Positions 16,748 to 25,995 of a stretch of 64,000 nucleotides of DNA are shown here, in pieces. Each line of letters opens with the position of its first letter. Positions within the stretch are counted from its first letter, which is position 1. The notes beneath the pieces are model-generated. The model worked only from the letters and a program-made list of their open reading frames with translations. It did no database searches and was not told where the DNA came from. The position numbers and the translations under genes are program-made. The stretch covers positions 56,915 to 120,914 of the forward strand of contig CAKUBG010000003.1 in the NCBI GenBank assembly GCA_934636825.1, written 5' to 3'. The DNA comes from an uncultured bacterium (GTDB lineage Bacteria > Vulcanimicrobiota > Xenobia > Xenobiales > Xenobiaceae).

Positions 16748-18658
16748 TCAGTCTGGTATTGCATAAATCTTGCTGCCATTAGGAAACGCCTGAGGCTCTC
16801 CCAATAAATCGCCCAATATTTTATTGACTTTAAGTGCCGTCTCTTTTCGCATCATCTTTTCGTTGACGCATATCCAACCAAAACCGTCTTTTTTCAATTT
16901 GAGCAAGTCTTCGTTGAAAATGCTACCGTCGGGAATTGTTCCGTAGTGGGGGTCTTCGCATAAAATTAGGCTACTAGTGAGTAAATTATTCATAAGATAG
17001 CGTGGCCAACGGGTTGTCAAGGAAATAGCCATAGGTTTATTGTGGCAAGTTTGCCAATAGTAATATTCTCCGGGTTGCAATTCTCCGTCTTCTCGCGTTA
17101 AGGGTAATTGCAAAACTGCTTTGTGTTGCGGCTGCTTTTGCAAATAATAGCTTAATTGTGGTTGCATAGCCGAAGATGATGGCAAAGGAAAAGGAACCGG
17201 AGATATAAGGCTTATCTCCATATTGATAAGAAAAATTGCTGCCAAGACTACAAATTCTTTTCTAATAGGCAATTTTTTCAATATGTACTGTATTCCCAAA
17301 GCTGCCAATATAGCGACACTGAGCTGGACTATGATGGAAAAACGATCGGTGATGACCGCCATTTTAAATCCTGGTATTAGGTTATAAGCTATCCAATAAA
17401 ATATGTTTATCGGTTTGGCAAAAGAATCAGAACCGTAATATACAAAATAGGGGCCTGAGGATATTAACAAAGCTGATATTCCCAACACTGCCCAAAAAAA
17501 AATCGATTTTTTTGCTCTATATAGACTAATAACAGCCAAAATAAGAGCAATCCAACCTATATATGTGGTTTTGCAACGTAAATCCACATCATTGGAGACT
17601 GAAATTTGCTTTTTACCAGGTAAAAAATACCCAGCCAAGCTGGCATTATTGTGAAAATTGCCTTCTTTATGGAAAAATTGTAAGTTTTGGGCTTGCTGTC
17701 TGTTGGTAATATCAATTTGCGCCAAAAGTGAAGTCTGACCATTAAGGCTATCAGCAAAGAGAAGAGCTGCCGGAGAAGCCCAAACTAAAGATAGAAGGCA
17801 AGCTAAAGAGGCACAGAACCAATTGGGACTATGATTTGTAGCCTTGTGAGTTGGCTGACAGGCCGGAACTAAGCCTGTAAACATAATCCAAACGAATAAA
17901 ATTGCTGTGCTAAGTAAGCAAGCTTCAGCGTAATACCAAGAACCTAGAGCACTAAAAGCTAAGGCTAGAGAGGTGGCCAAAATCAATTTAATGTTGGTGC
18001 TTTTTGAATTTAAGCATAGAAGCAAACCTGCCAAACTTATAGGCAGCCACTCTAAGTTGGTTGTTTCGCAAATAGCGCTGGTAAGACCGCTGGTTAATAT
18101 AAAAGGGCACAGACCGTAAATTGTGCCGGCTAGGGCCGCACTCCAATTCTCTCGGGTAATGAGGCGAGCCAAAAACCAAGCTCCGCAACAAGAGGCATAC
18201 AATTTAAGAGTTTGCGTTAAGTTAAAAGCAGCGGCTAAACTGAAAAAACGATTAAATATTGCTGTAATCAAGGCATTGAGCTGATCAATAACATAAAGTT
18301 TGCCGCCGCGAGGAAAACTCTGTAAATCTGTTTGCTGTGGCCAACGTCCTTGAGCTAGTTCGCTACCTGTCCACCAGGCTCCCCAAACATGTTTCCATAA
18401 ATCTGATTGCGGATGGCCTACAAAGCGTTCGCTAAAGCATTTTGTCCAACCGATCTGCGGATCTCCTGTATTTAAATTAAGCAGAGAACTACCTAGCCAA
18501 GCGCTTATTAAGAATAAAAATAAAAAAGAAACGATTGCCCATTCCCGCCAGGATGGATAAGTATGAAAGGTGTCTTGGACATTGGAACGTAGAAAGGGCT
18601 GCAAAGTGGGCCTCGACAGAGTAAATTTGACGGCAAGTATAGCACAGTGAAGTAGCAT
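16748..18658 (-). CDS. Large multi-pass membrane protein, GT-C glycosyltransferase-like
   Basis: 636 residues with about 11-13 predicted membrane helices and a C-terminal soluble part (about 500-636). The layout (N-terminal helix at about 41-60, acidic loop after it, repeated helices, terminal domain ending in GSKIYAIPD) resembles GT-C-fold transferases and the YfhO-like group that use polyprenyl-phosphate sugars. I see no clean catalytic signature. The acidic residues in LNTGDPQIGW and PQSDLWKHVWGAW are at the place where GT-C enzymes keep their catalytic Asp. It is divergent from a second protein of the same build, 67 bases away. Confidence 0.8.
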   Translation of the reverse strand: MLLHCAILAVKFTLSRPTLQPFLRSNVQDTFHTYPSWREWAIVSFLFLFLISAWLGSSLLNLNTGDPQIGWTKCFSERFVGHPQSDLWKHVWGAWWTGSELAQGRWPQQTDLQSFPRGGKLYVIDQLNALITAIFNRFFSLAAAFNLTQTLKLYASCCGAWFLARLITRENWSAALAGTIYGLCPFILTSGLTSAICETTNLEWLPISLAGLLLCLNSKSTNIKLILATSLALAFSALGSWYYAEACLLSTAILFVWIMFTGLVPACQPTHKATNHSPNWFCASLACLLSLVWASPAALLFADSLNGQTSLLAQIDITNRQQAQNLQFFHKEGNFHNNASLAGYFLPGKKQISVSNDVDLRCKTTYIGWIALILAVISLYRAKKSIFFWAVLGISALLISSGPYFVYYGSDSFAKPINIFYWIAYNLIPGFKMAVITDRFSIIVQLSVAILAALGIQYILKKLPIRKEFVVLAAIFLINMEISLISPVPFPLPSSSAMQPQLSYYLQKQPQHKAVLQLPLTREDGELQPGEYYYWQTCHNKPMAISLTTRWPRYLMNNLLTSSLILCEDPHYGTIPDGSIFNEDLLKLKKDGFGWICVNEKMMRKETALKVNKILGDLLGEPQAFPNGSKIYAIPD

Positions 18659-18725
18659 TTGTCCCCAAATTACCGATATTTGGCAGGAATAAGCCTAGCA
18701 AAAACAACAAGACATAGTCGGCAGT

Positions 18726-20561
18726 TTGCGGCTCAGTGCAAAAAAAAAGTTCACTGCTTGTTTATACACTATCATGGGACAATTCAGATATTGGCGGCAG
18801 GAAGCCGATTGGCGATCGTGCCACCCGAAAGGGCAACCTATCGGTCAAGAAAACTTCGGATCGGCGGCATTTTGGAGCATTATTATATCGGTAACTTTTA
18901 TTCTCACGTTCATTTTGTTACGTCAGAATATAAACTCCATATATGATTTGCCTGGTGGCTCCTGGTCTGAACCGGTCTATTGGCAAGAACACGTAAACAG
19001 CCTTTACCTAAAAGCCGTCGCTTCATCAAGTTGGCAAAGGGCAGTTATTTTTGCGTTTAGTGGAGAGCGTTTAGGTAACCCTATTCCGGGAGAATTTCCA
19101 CAGTTGGCAGCATTCGAAGATGTCGGTTTTGACAATAGCACCGCACTTCTCAGAAGCAGTAACCCATGGCTCGATAATTTTTTTCTGGCCCCTTGCACGT
19201 TGCTGCTGGGCAGGCGTTTGTCTAACATACTGCTTATTTGTGGCAGTTTACTCAGCAATGCTGCGGCAATGGCTTTTTTACTGAAAGTATTGGGCAAAAG
19301 CAATTTAAGTGCCGCTTTGGGAGCTTGGCTTTTTATTCTGAATCCTTTGAATTTGTTGGCATTGTCTGCGTTAAATTGGTCTGTAGCTTATTCAGCTTGG
19401 GCCGTTCTGGGATTGGCTTTTATTATAAAAATATCTCATGGTGAAGAAGTCAGCTTACCGACGTTTGGGATTATTGTATTATTAGCATCTGCTTTCTGTG
19501 GGTGGATGGCATTTATTTTGCTTTTAGGAATTGGCCTTGCCGCCAAACTGTCTAGAGCTTGGGTGCGTGTAATTTCGATAAAAAGTTTTTTAGGCCTTGC
19601 GTTGGCAATTTATGTGGCTTCCGCTTCTCTGAGTCTGGACTTGAGATGGCTCTCTGGCACTTATTTTATACAAATATCCACTCTAGGAACTATAGCTCTT
19701 CTCGTAATTATAAGGTCTCTGGTCAATGATATTTTCTCAAAACGCGAGTGGCTGCGGTGCGTAAATTGTTTAATTCTGATCTTGCTTCTGTCTTTGCTGG
19801 GAAAGTATGGAATTTTGGCTGGAGGAATAATTTTAGCTTTATGGTGGTCTTGGGGACTGAGTTCCTTGCCGGAGCGTTGTTGCTTTAGATATAAATACGG
19901 GGCGTCGTTTATCGCCTTCATCTTTATAGTGTTAAGCATATTCGGAGCTGAGAAAAGTAATTTATCGCCTGTGCCGGGGTTTAATTCCCATATTGCTCCG
20001 TCTTATTTTTTGCTTTCATATATGACACAAGGTAGAGCTTCTCTTCTGGAATTGCCTTTTGCCAACCAGCCACTTTACCTATTTGCTCAAACAGAGCATG
20101 GTTTAAAGCTTGCAGTTGAAAAGCAATTGAGACCGCATGGCGGTGATATAAGTGTTAAACTTTTGCATGGAATGTTAGCTAAATTGGGGCGAGGCTCTAT
20201 ACAACAGAGCTGTGAATATAAGCAATTACTTGAAAACAAAGCTCTACGTAGGGAAGCTTGGCGGCAACTTGGGAAAAAAGGAGTTAGCCACTTGGTCTTG
20301 CATGAGCGTGGTTGCAATTGGGCAGAATTGCAAAGGGGAAGTGTGAGTGGGGCAACTTATGCCCAGGACTATTTAGCATTGCGAGCATTGTGCGGCGCTC
20401 CAATATTAGAAGATTATGAGCCTGTGTCTAGAGGACGTTGGGGATGGCCTCCACAAGATACGCGTCCAATAGCCTGGTATAGAATAGCTATTTTCGAGAT
20501 TCCACAAGAAGAAACAAACAGCAGAAAGAGCGCATATCATGAAGGCAAAGCCTCAAGCTAA
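18726..20561 (+). CDS. Large multi-pass membrane protein, GT-C glycosyltransferase-like (second)
   Basis: 611 residues from a TTG at 18726; an ATG at 18774 is equally possible, and neither has a good ribosome binding site. It has about 11 membrane helices beginning near residue 47, with an external loop after the first helix containing LPGGSWSEPVYW and NPIPGEFPQLAAFEDVG, and a soluble C-terminal domain. The architecture parallels the divergent neighbour: a closing segment with KKGVSHLVLHE here and KKDGFGWICVNE there. A role in cell-envelope glycan or lipid glycosylation is plausible but not shown. It overlaps the next gene by 23 bases. Confidence 0.78.
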   Translation: MRLSAKKKFTACLYTIMGQFRYWRQEADWRSCHPKGQPIGQENFGSAAFWSIIISVTFILTFILLRQNINSIYDLPGGSWSEPVYWQEHVNSLYLKAVASSSWQRAVIFAFSGERLGNPIPGEFPQLAAFEDVGFDNSTALLRSSNPWLDNFFLAPCTLLLGRRLSNILLICGSLLSNAAAMAFLLKVLGKSNLSAALGAWLFILNPLNLLALSALNWSVAYSAWAVLGLAFIIKISHGEEVSLPTFGIIVLLASAFCGWMAFILLLGIGLAAKLSRAWVRVISIKSFLGLALAIYVASASLSLDLRWLSGTYFIQISTLGTIALLVIIRSLVNDIFSKREWLRCVNCLILILLLSLLGKYGILAGGIILALWWSWGLSSLPERCCFRYKYGASFIAFIFIVLSIFGAEKSNLSPVPGFNSHIAPSYFLLSYMTQGRASLLELPFANQPLYLFAQTEHGLKLAVEKQLRPHGGDISVKLLHGMLAKLGRGSIQQSCEYKQLLENKALRREAWRQLGKKGVSHLVLHERGCNWAELQRGSVSGATYAQDYLALRALCGAPILEDYEPVSRGRWGWPPQDTRPIAWYRIAIFEIPQEETNSRKSAYHEGKASS

Positions 20562-21993
20562 AGATTGCCATATAACCAAAAACTGTCTCGACACAATATC
20601 GACTGTGACAGGATTGATGCGTAGTACCTTCGTTTGGCAATTTGTGGCCTGTCTGCTGGCCGTTTCCTTAGTTGCTGTATCTTTCGTATTATGGATTTTT
20701 GTTAGTCGCAGCCATTCATCTTTGGCAATAATTTCTGCTCTGCCGGACAATAAGAACATGTCGTTTGAGAAAAATAAACAAGCTTGCCATCTCACTTTAT
20801 TGGAACTATTGGAGGGAATGTATTCTCTCGGTGGCGATCCCAAGTTGCTTTTTGAATCTGAGCAAGCGGTAAAAATTACTGCCGTGCTTCCTCTGGCTCG
20901 TCAATTTGTTGAGGAAGGGCTAGCTGACAAAAAGGAACAGCCGGAGATTGGCAAGTCTGTAGCTGGAGAAAATATGGCTGAGTATTTGAAAAACTACCTC
21001 TGGTCGCTTTTGCGTCCGTGCCAGCGCTACGAAATTTACAATTTATATAATAAGAAACGTCTAACAGCTTCAGCGAGAGAAACTTTGTGCTTTTTGCCGG
21101 AGTTCTATACTATGCTTTGTCAAGATGGGGGGCTCAGGGATGATTTTAGCGACTACGGATTGTCTCCTATGCGGGAAAGATTCGGGCGCTTGCGTATGTT
21201 ACATTGGTTGGTGGGTGTAATACTTCTGGAAACAGATCCGGAATATGCCATAAATGAAAAACAAGCTATATTGTTAAAGGCTATGGAACAGCCTTTAAAA
21301 GCTACTTTAGCTGTAGATTTTGGTAAAGTTCGTTCAGCTTATTTTCCTGTATTGGAGTCACAGGTAAGATCTGTACTCACAGAAAAGCAACAGCAGCGTT
21401 TGTTGGAACTTTTATGGCAATATTCGGTAATGTCGTTAAAATTAGATAGCTATGGAGTTCTGCGCAGTTTCCACGCTATGTTGGCTTGCAAAACAAGCTT
21501 GGCAGGATTCGATTTAAATATCGGAGACTTGTTGCGTACTCCCGGTGAAGAGGATAGAGAACTATCAGTAGCTACTGCTTTGCCGAATACGGCGTCTGCC
21601 GATTATACAAAAGGAGATAGCCGGGAAGGTGGAGCCGTTTCGGATATTCAATTGCGCCAAGCGATTTGCGGCATTATTTATATTTTAGAGGCTAATCCAA
21701 AACTCAGACTTAGTGAAGACAAAATTCGTCGCTTATCTGGACTTCAAGGTGAAATAAATGCTTGCTTGGATAGCGTAAGGCGTCGAGTTGTTTACGAAAA
21801 ATATCCTCAGGTGCAGGCAGAAGTTATCAATTTACTGAATCAGGAGCAAATTCAAGCCATAGCTGTCGACTTGGTCGATCCTGAACAAAGCCTTACCGAG
21901 CAATACGGAGAAGAGGTAGCTATGCGAGAATTGGATAATTTCTTGCGTCGGCGAGCAAATGCCATTAAGCATGAATCCGAACAGAAGAGATAA
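20539..21993 (+). CDS. Single-pass membrane protein with three LTxxQ-like helical modules
   Basis: 484 residues. One membrane helix (about 32-55) leaves a large domain that is probably outside the cytoplasmic membrane. Three repeats of one module can be read at about 88-170, 222-296 and 372-446. Each has a hydrophobic helix, then a segment such as DPEYAINEKQ or NPKLRLSEDK, a charged helix, and a closing motif such as LTEKQ or LNQEQ. LTxxQ pairs are typical of Spy/CpxP-type periplasmic proteins, but I cannot confirm homology. It is translationally coupled to its neighbours on both sides. Confidence 0.78.
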   Translation: MKAKPQAKDCHITKNCLDTISTVTGLMRSTFVWQFVACLLAVSLVAVSFVLWIFVSRSHSSLAIISALPDNKNMSFEKNKQACHLTLLELLEGMYSLGGDPKLLFESEQAVKITAVLPLARQFVEEGLADKKEQPEIGKSVAGENMAEYLKNYLWSLLRPCQRYEIYNLYNKKRLTASARETLCFLPEFYTMLCQDGGLRDDFSDYGLSPMRERFGRLRMLHWLVGVILLETDPEYAINEKQAILLKAMEQPLKATLAVDFGKVRSAYFPVLESQVRSVLTEKQQQRLLELLWQYSVMSLKLDSYGVLRSFHAMLACKTSLAGFDLNIGDLLRTPGEEDRELSVATALPNTASADYTKGDSREGGAVSDIQLRQAICGIIYILEANPKLRLSEDKIRRLSGLQGEINACLDSVRRRVVYEKYPQVQAEVINLLNQEQIQAIAVDLVDPEQSLTEQYGEEVAMRELDNFLRRRANAIKHESEQKR

Positions 21994-21998
21994 TATTA

Positions 21999-23099
21999 AT
22001 GGGAAACGATGACGACAAACAAGCTTCGAAGGAGACTGAGCAAAATGCTAATTGCGCCGGTGAATTGAGCGCCACGGAGGCAAGTACAGAAGAAGCCTGG
22101 CGTTCCGGTACTTTTTGGACGCCTGCTAATATCGGAGGCTTAGCTTTTGTCGTTTTGCTGATTGCTTTCAATTTGATAATTTACAGTGGTGCTTTAGATA
22201 ATTTAGGCAAAGGGGAGAGCTCTTCTGGCCCCGGATTACAGCAAAGCAACCATCCGAGTGTCCCTGAGCCTATGGCGGTTATTCCTGAGCCTCCTCCTCC
22301 AGGTCAAGTTCAATCAAGCTCTATGGATTTTCATGATGCTCAACCTCAAGCTCAGGAGCCGTTCTCTTATCGTGAAGAAGGGCAAGGCATACCGGAGCGC
22401 AGACCAAATCCGCCGCCTCCTCCTAAAATAAAAGCACCGGTTGCTGCTGCTCCCAAACAAGTATATGGTACTCAGCTGGTTTCGGGATTTATCTATTTCA
22501 GCCGCTGTCAGGATCAAAAGTTACGTTTGACTGAAGAACAACTTGCAAAAGGGCAAAAAATTCTCAGTGAATTAGTACAGAGCTTTCCCAAAATAAATAG
22601 CTTACTTACCGAGTGTGTATCATGCTTCACTCCCGAACAAATTGAGTGGGCTAGAGCACATCGCGGTGAACCGAATTTGGCCGGTTATAAAGTTAAAGAT
22701 AAAGCTGGTTATCAACCGGTAGTCTCCTGTGCCTTGGAAATTTTGCAAAAAAAAGCTAAAGCTCAAGAAAAATTTAAGCCTTATGTTCATAAAGCTATAG
22801 ATTTTCAAGTTCAAGATGTAGCTAATATGGTTGTTAAACTTGAGTCTGTGTCTGATTTGGCCGTTACTCCAAATCAAGCTGCAGCTATTTTACCTATTTT
22901 GAGCGAATTGGCCAATTTTGATAAAAAGCGTGAGAATAAACTCCGCCAGGACTTAGGCAATGTACTTAATCGATCCCAAATGGAATGGTTGGGAGAAAAT
23001 ATGGATACTGTGCGTTTAGATTATCATAATATTCTGATCCTTTATGCTTTGGAAGTTATGAATTCGGGACAAACAGCCGATAGTAAAAAGAGAGGATAG
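21999..23099 (+). CDS. Single-pass membrane protein with proline-rich linker and two LTxxQ-like modules
   Basis: 366 residues. An acidic N-terminal tail is followed by a membrane helix (about 46-63), a Pro/Ser/Gln-rich linker (about 70-155), and two helical modules at about 159-220 (LRLTEEQLAKGQ ... FTPEQIEW) and 272-336 (LAVTPNQAAAIL ... LNRSQMEWL). The modules match those in the preceding gene, which starts the idea that the two proteins act together at the envelope. A VVS-C/C-rich patch (C206, C209, C244) is noted. Family unknown. It lies 5 bases downstream of its partner. Confidence 0.78.
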   Translation: MGNDDDKQASKETEQNANCAGELSATEASTEEAWRSGTFWTPANIGGLAFVVLLIAFNLIIYSGALDNLGKGESSSGPGLQQSNHPSVPEPMAVIPEPPPPGQVQSSSMDFHDAQPQAQEPFSYREEGQGIPERRPNPPPPPKIKAPVAAAPKQVYGTQLVSGFIYFSRCQDQKLRLTEEQLAKGQKILSELVQSFPKINSLLTECVSCFTPEQIEWARAHRGEPNLAGYKVKDKAGYQPVVSCALEILQKKAKAQEKFKPYVHKAIDFQVQDVANMVVKLESVSDLAVTPNQAAAILPILSELANFDKKRENKLRQDLGNVLNRSQMEWLGENMDTVRLDYHNILILYALEVMNSGQTADSKKRG

Positions 23100-23108
23100 T
23101 AGTTTTTT

Positions 23109-23639
23109 ATGTATAGCAATTCAGAAGAAAGATTCAATTCGGAAGAACAGTTGATTCCTGCGTCTGTTCCTGAGCTTGAACCCGGCAGCGAAGAAATCGC
23201 CATTACTAAGGTTGTACATGACAAGTTAAAAGAACAAAATTGTCTTTTACCTGGTGAACGTGAAAGTGTAGCTTATCGCTTAGCTGAAATTATGGTCAGC
23301 GCTAAAAATTTGTATGTAGAAGTTTTGCCTCGTTTAGTTAATTGTGATTTGACTCACCATGTTGATGAAGAGGAAGAAACTGAAGAAACGCACGTACATC
23401 ATCATGATTGCTCCTGTGAGTGCAGCCATGATTGCGATGAAGATGAAGAAGACAGTAAGCCTTCTATAGAAGAAACTCCTATTTTTAATGAGTTGGCTGG
23501 AGCACGTATGGCTTTTATCCATTTGCGTGATTTAATTGCCGATTTTGATGATGCTTTTATGGTAGCCATGGCTTCTCAACGTGAAGCTGATGGTAACAAA
23601 GACAAGTTGGAAGAAACCGATTTTGAGTACGAAGAATAA
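23109..23639 (+). CDS. Unknown acidic protein with a His/Cys cluster
   Basis: 176 residues, strongly acidic, no signal peptide. Two predicted helical regions (about 47-78 and 125-157) flank a hydrophilic insertion (79-115) containing HVHHHD followed by CSCECSHDC in a background of Glu and Asp. The helices recall small helical-hairpin proteins such as the YlbF/YmcA group, but this is a weak impression. The insertion could bind zinc or another soft metal. It starts 9 bases after the previous gene and overlaps recQ, so it is probably in the same transcript. Confidence 0.75.
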   Translation: MYSNSEERFNSEEQLIPASVPELEPGSEEIAITKVVHDKLKEQNCLLPGERESVAYRLAEIMVSAKNLYVEVLPRLVNCDLTHHVDEEEETEETHVHHHDCSCECSHDCDEDEEDSKPSIEETPIFNELAGARMAFIHLRDLIADFDDAFMVAMASQREADGNKDKLEETDFEYEE

Positions 23640-25716
23640 GCTAAAATCTGATTCCGATCAAAACGGTAGCTTAATTCAAGAGTGGAGCTCTTGGAATGGC
23701 ACTTGCGCCGAAGATGACGAGTTCTTTTACGTGGATCCTGCTGAGGAAGAGCGAGCTTTGCAAGCAGTTGAATCTTATCATACTGCAAACGGGTCTGCTT
23801 CTCTCCCAGATCCATGTGAAAGTATGTCCGAAGATGAATTAGAGCAAAAAGCTCAGCAAATTTTGTCGCAAGTTTTCGGCTACCACTCTTTTCGCGGCCC
23901 GCAGCGAGATATTATTTTGCACTTAGCTCGTGGCGGCAGTGCGGTAGTGCTTATGCCCACCGGTGGCGGCAAGTCTTTATGCTATCAAATTCCGGCTTTG
24001 ATGCGTTCCGGTGTAGCCTTGGTGGTTTCACCTCTTATTGCTCTTATGCAAGATCAGGTTGATGCTTTAGTAGGCAACGGTGTGCGGGCCGCTTTTTTAA
24101 ATTCTGCTCTTACGGCTCAGGAAGCTCGCCGTATTTGCGCCAAAATTTACTCCGGACAGTTGGACTTGCTTTATGTTTCGCCAGAGCGAGCCATTATGGA
24201 TGGATTTTTAGAGATGCTTGGTTCGTCTCGCTTGGCGCTTATTGCCATAGATGAAGCTCATTGTGTGTCGCAATGGGGACATGATTTTCGTCCGGAATAT
24301 GTTAAACTGGCTAAATTGCGCGAACACTTTCCTGGAGTTCCTTGGATAGCTCTTACTGCTACTGCCGACGAGGCTACTCGCGGTGATATAATCAACCATT
24401 TGGGTTTGCAAGAAGCCAAACGTTTTATTACCAGCTTCGATCGTCCTAATATTTTCTACAGCATTTGCGCTCAAGCTTCGGGAATGGCCGAAACTAGGCG
24501 CCGTTTTTTGGCCTTTTTACAAAACAAACACCGAGGAGATTCCGGTATAATTTATTGCTTGACGCGTAAAGATGTTGAAAAAACGGCGCAATGGCTATGT
24601 GATTTGGGCTATGACGCTTTGCCATATCATGCTGGTATGAGCAATGAAGAGAGGGCGGCCAATCAGACGCGCTTTGTTCAAGAAGAAGCCATTATTATGG
24701 TGGCTACGGTAGCTTTCGGTATGGGTATAGATAAACCCAATGTGCGTTTTGTAGCTCATTTCTGTCTTCCTAGTAGTGTTGAAGCTTACTATCAGGAAAC
24801 AGGTCGAGCTGGCAGAGACGGATTGCCTTCTTCGGCTTGGCTCTCCTACAATATGTCAGATATTGTCATGCGTCAGAGCTTTATCGAAAATTCGTCAGCT
24901 GATGATTTGCATAAAAATATTGAAAAACGCAAATTGCGGGCACTTTTAGGCTTTTGTGAAACGGTCTCTTGTCGGCGTCGTGCTCTTTTGGAATATTTCG
25001 GCGAAGAAACGAAAGATAATTGTGGATATTGTGATAATTGCACCAATCCTCCTCATTCAGTAGACGGATTAGTTTATGCTCAAAAGGCTCTTTCTTGCGT
25101 TTACAGAACCGGCCAGCTTTATGGAGTAGCCTATTTGATCGACGTATTGCGAGGCGCCAAAACTGAACGCTTGCTATCTCAAGGACATGACAAATTGAGT
25201 ACCTATTCCATAGGCAAAGAATTGAGCGTGAAGCAATGGACTTCGGTTTTTCGTCAACTTATGGCTGCTGGGTATTTGAAGGTTGATCTAGCCGGTTACG
25301 GCAGCATAAAACTGACTAAACGCAGTCGCGATGTCTTGGAAGGCAAAATTAAGTTGCCTTTGCGTATAGATGAAGAGATCAAAGCTTCTAGCCTTAAGAA
25401 GGAAGCTAAGCTGGCCAAACGTCCTGTATTAAACACTCTGACTGATCGTTCTGATAGTCATCAGGAGGCACGTTCGGTAAGTGAACTTTTCGAAGTTTTG
25501 CGTCGCAAACGTATGGAATTGGCGCGCAGAGAAGGTATCGCTCCTTATTTAGTCTTGCATGATGCTTCTTTATTGGCTATGGCTCAACAGAGACCGCGTA
25601 CTTTGGAAGAATTGTCGAAAATTTCCGGTTTTGGTGTAGTAAAATTACAAAAATATGGCCCTTCAATGCTCTCTGTAATTGCCGAATTTTTAGCCGAAGA
25701 ACGCTCAGTGTCTTGA
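23581..25716 (+). CDS. recQ: RecQ family ATP-dependent DNA helicase
   Basis: 711 residues from the earliest start (GTG 23581). Alternatives are TTG 23623, with GGAAG upstream, and ATG 23824, where homology to RecQ begins (SEDELEQKAQQILSQVFGYH). The helicase core has Walker A MPTGGGKSLCYQIPA (GGGKS at 128-132), DEAH at 224-227, and QETGRAGRDG (motif VI). The RecQ zinc-binding region follows with a Cys set including CGYCDNC, then a winged-helix segment and a C-terminal HRDC domain (FEVLRRKRMELARREG, RPRTLEELSKISGFG). It unwinds DNA 3'-5' in recombination and replication-fork repair. Confidence 0.95.
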   Translation: MKLMVTKTSWKKPILSTKNKLKSDSDQNGSLIQEWSSWNGTCAEDDEFFYVDPAEEERALQAVESYHTANGSASLPDPCESMSEDELEQKAQQILSQVFGYHSFRGPQRDIILHLARGGSAVVLMPTGGGKSLCYQIPALMRSGVALVVSPLIALMQDQVDALVGNGVRAAFLNSALTAQEARRICAKIYSGQLDLLYVSPERAIMDGFLEMLGSSRLALIAIDEAHCVSQWGHDFRPEYVKLAKLREHFPGVPWIALTATADEATRGDIINHLGLQEAKRFITSFDRPNIFYSICAQASGMAETRRRFLAFLQNKHRGDSGIIYCLTRKDVEKTAQWLCDLGYDALPYHAGMSNEERAANQTRFVQEEAIIMVATVAFGMGIDKPNVRFVAHFCLPSSVEAYYQETGRAGRDGLPSSAWLSYNMSDIVMRQSFIENSSADDLHKNIEKRKLRALLGFCETVSCRRRALLEYFGEETKDNCGYCDNCTNPPHSVDGLVYAQKALSCVYRTGQLYGVAYLIDVLRGAKTERLLSQGHDKLSTYSIGKELSVKQWTSVFRQLMAAGYLKVDLAGYGSIKLTKRSRDVLEGKIKLPLRIDEEIKASSLKKEAKLAKRPVLNTLTDRSDSHQEARSVSELFEVLRRKRMELARREGIAPYLVLHDASLLAMAQQRPRTLEELSKISGFGVVKLQKYGPSMLSVIAEFLAEERSVS

Positions 25717-25995
25717 CGTTTATTTTTTTTTACAAATTAAGCCAAAATTGGGCTGTATCGTGTTAGTTTGCGCTATTTTTGTGAAGGTTTGCTGCTGCAA
25801 CTTTACGAACTTTGGTAACTGTTTATGGAGTCCGACTGTTTATTCTTTTTTTGACCGGTCGGCGCAGAAAATGCACTCTTAAACTTGGTGATAGTAAATA
25901 AAAACGGTCACAAAATGTGTTTAAGCTTTGCTACAGCGCCAATTTTGGGAGTGAATTTGCTGCTTTTTACTAAAAAAGGTAGGTCAATTCGCAAA

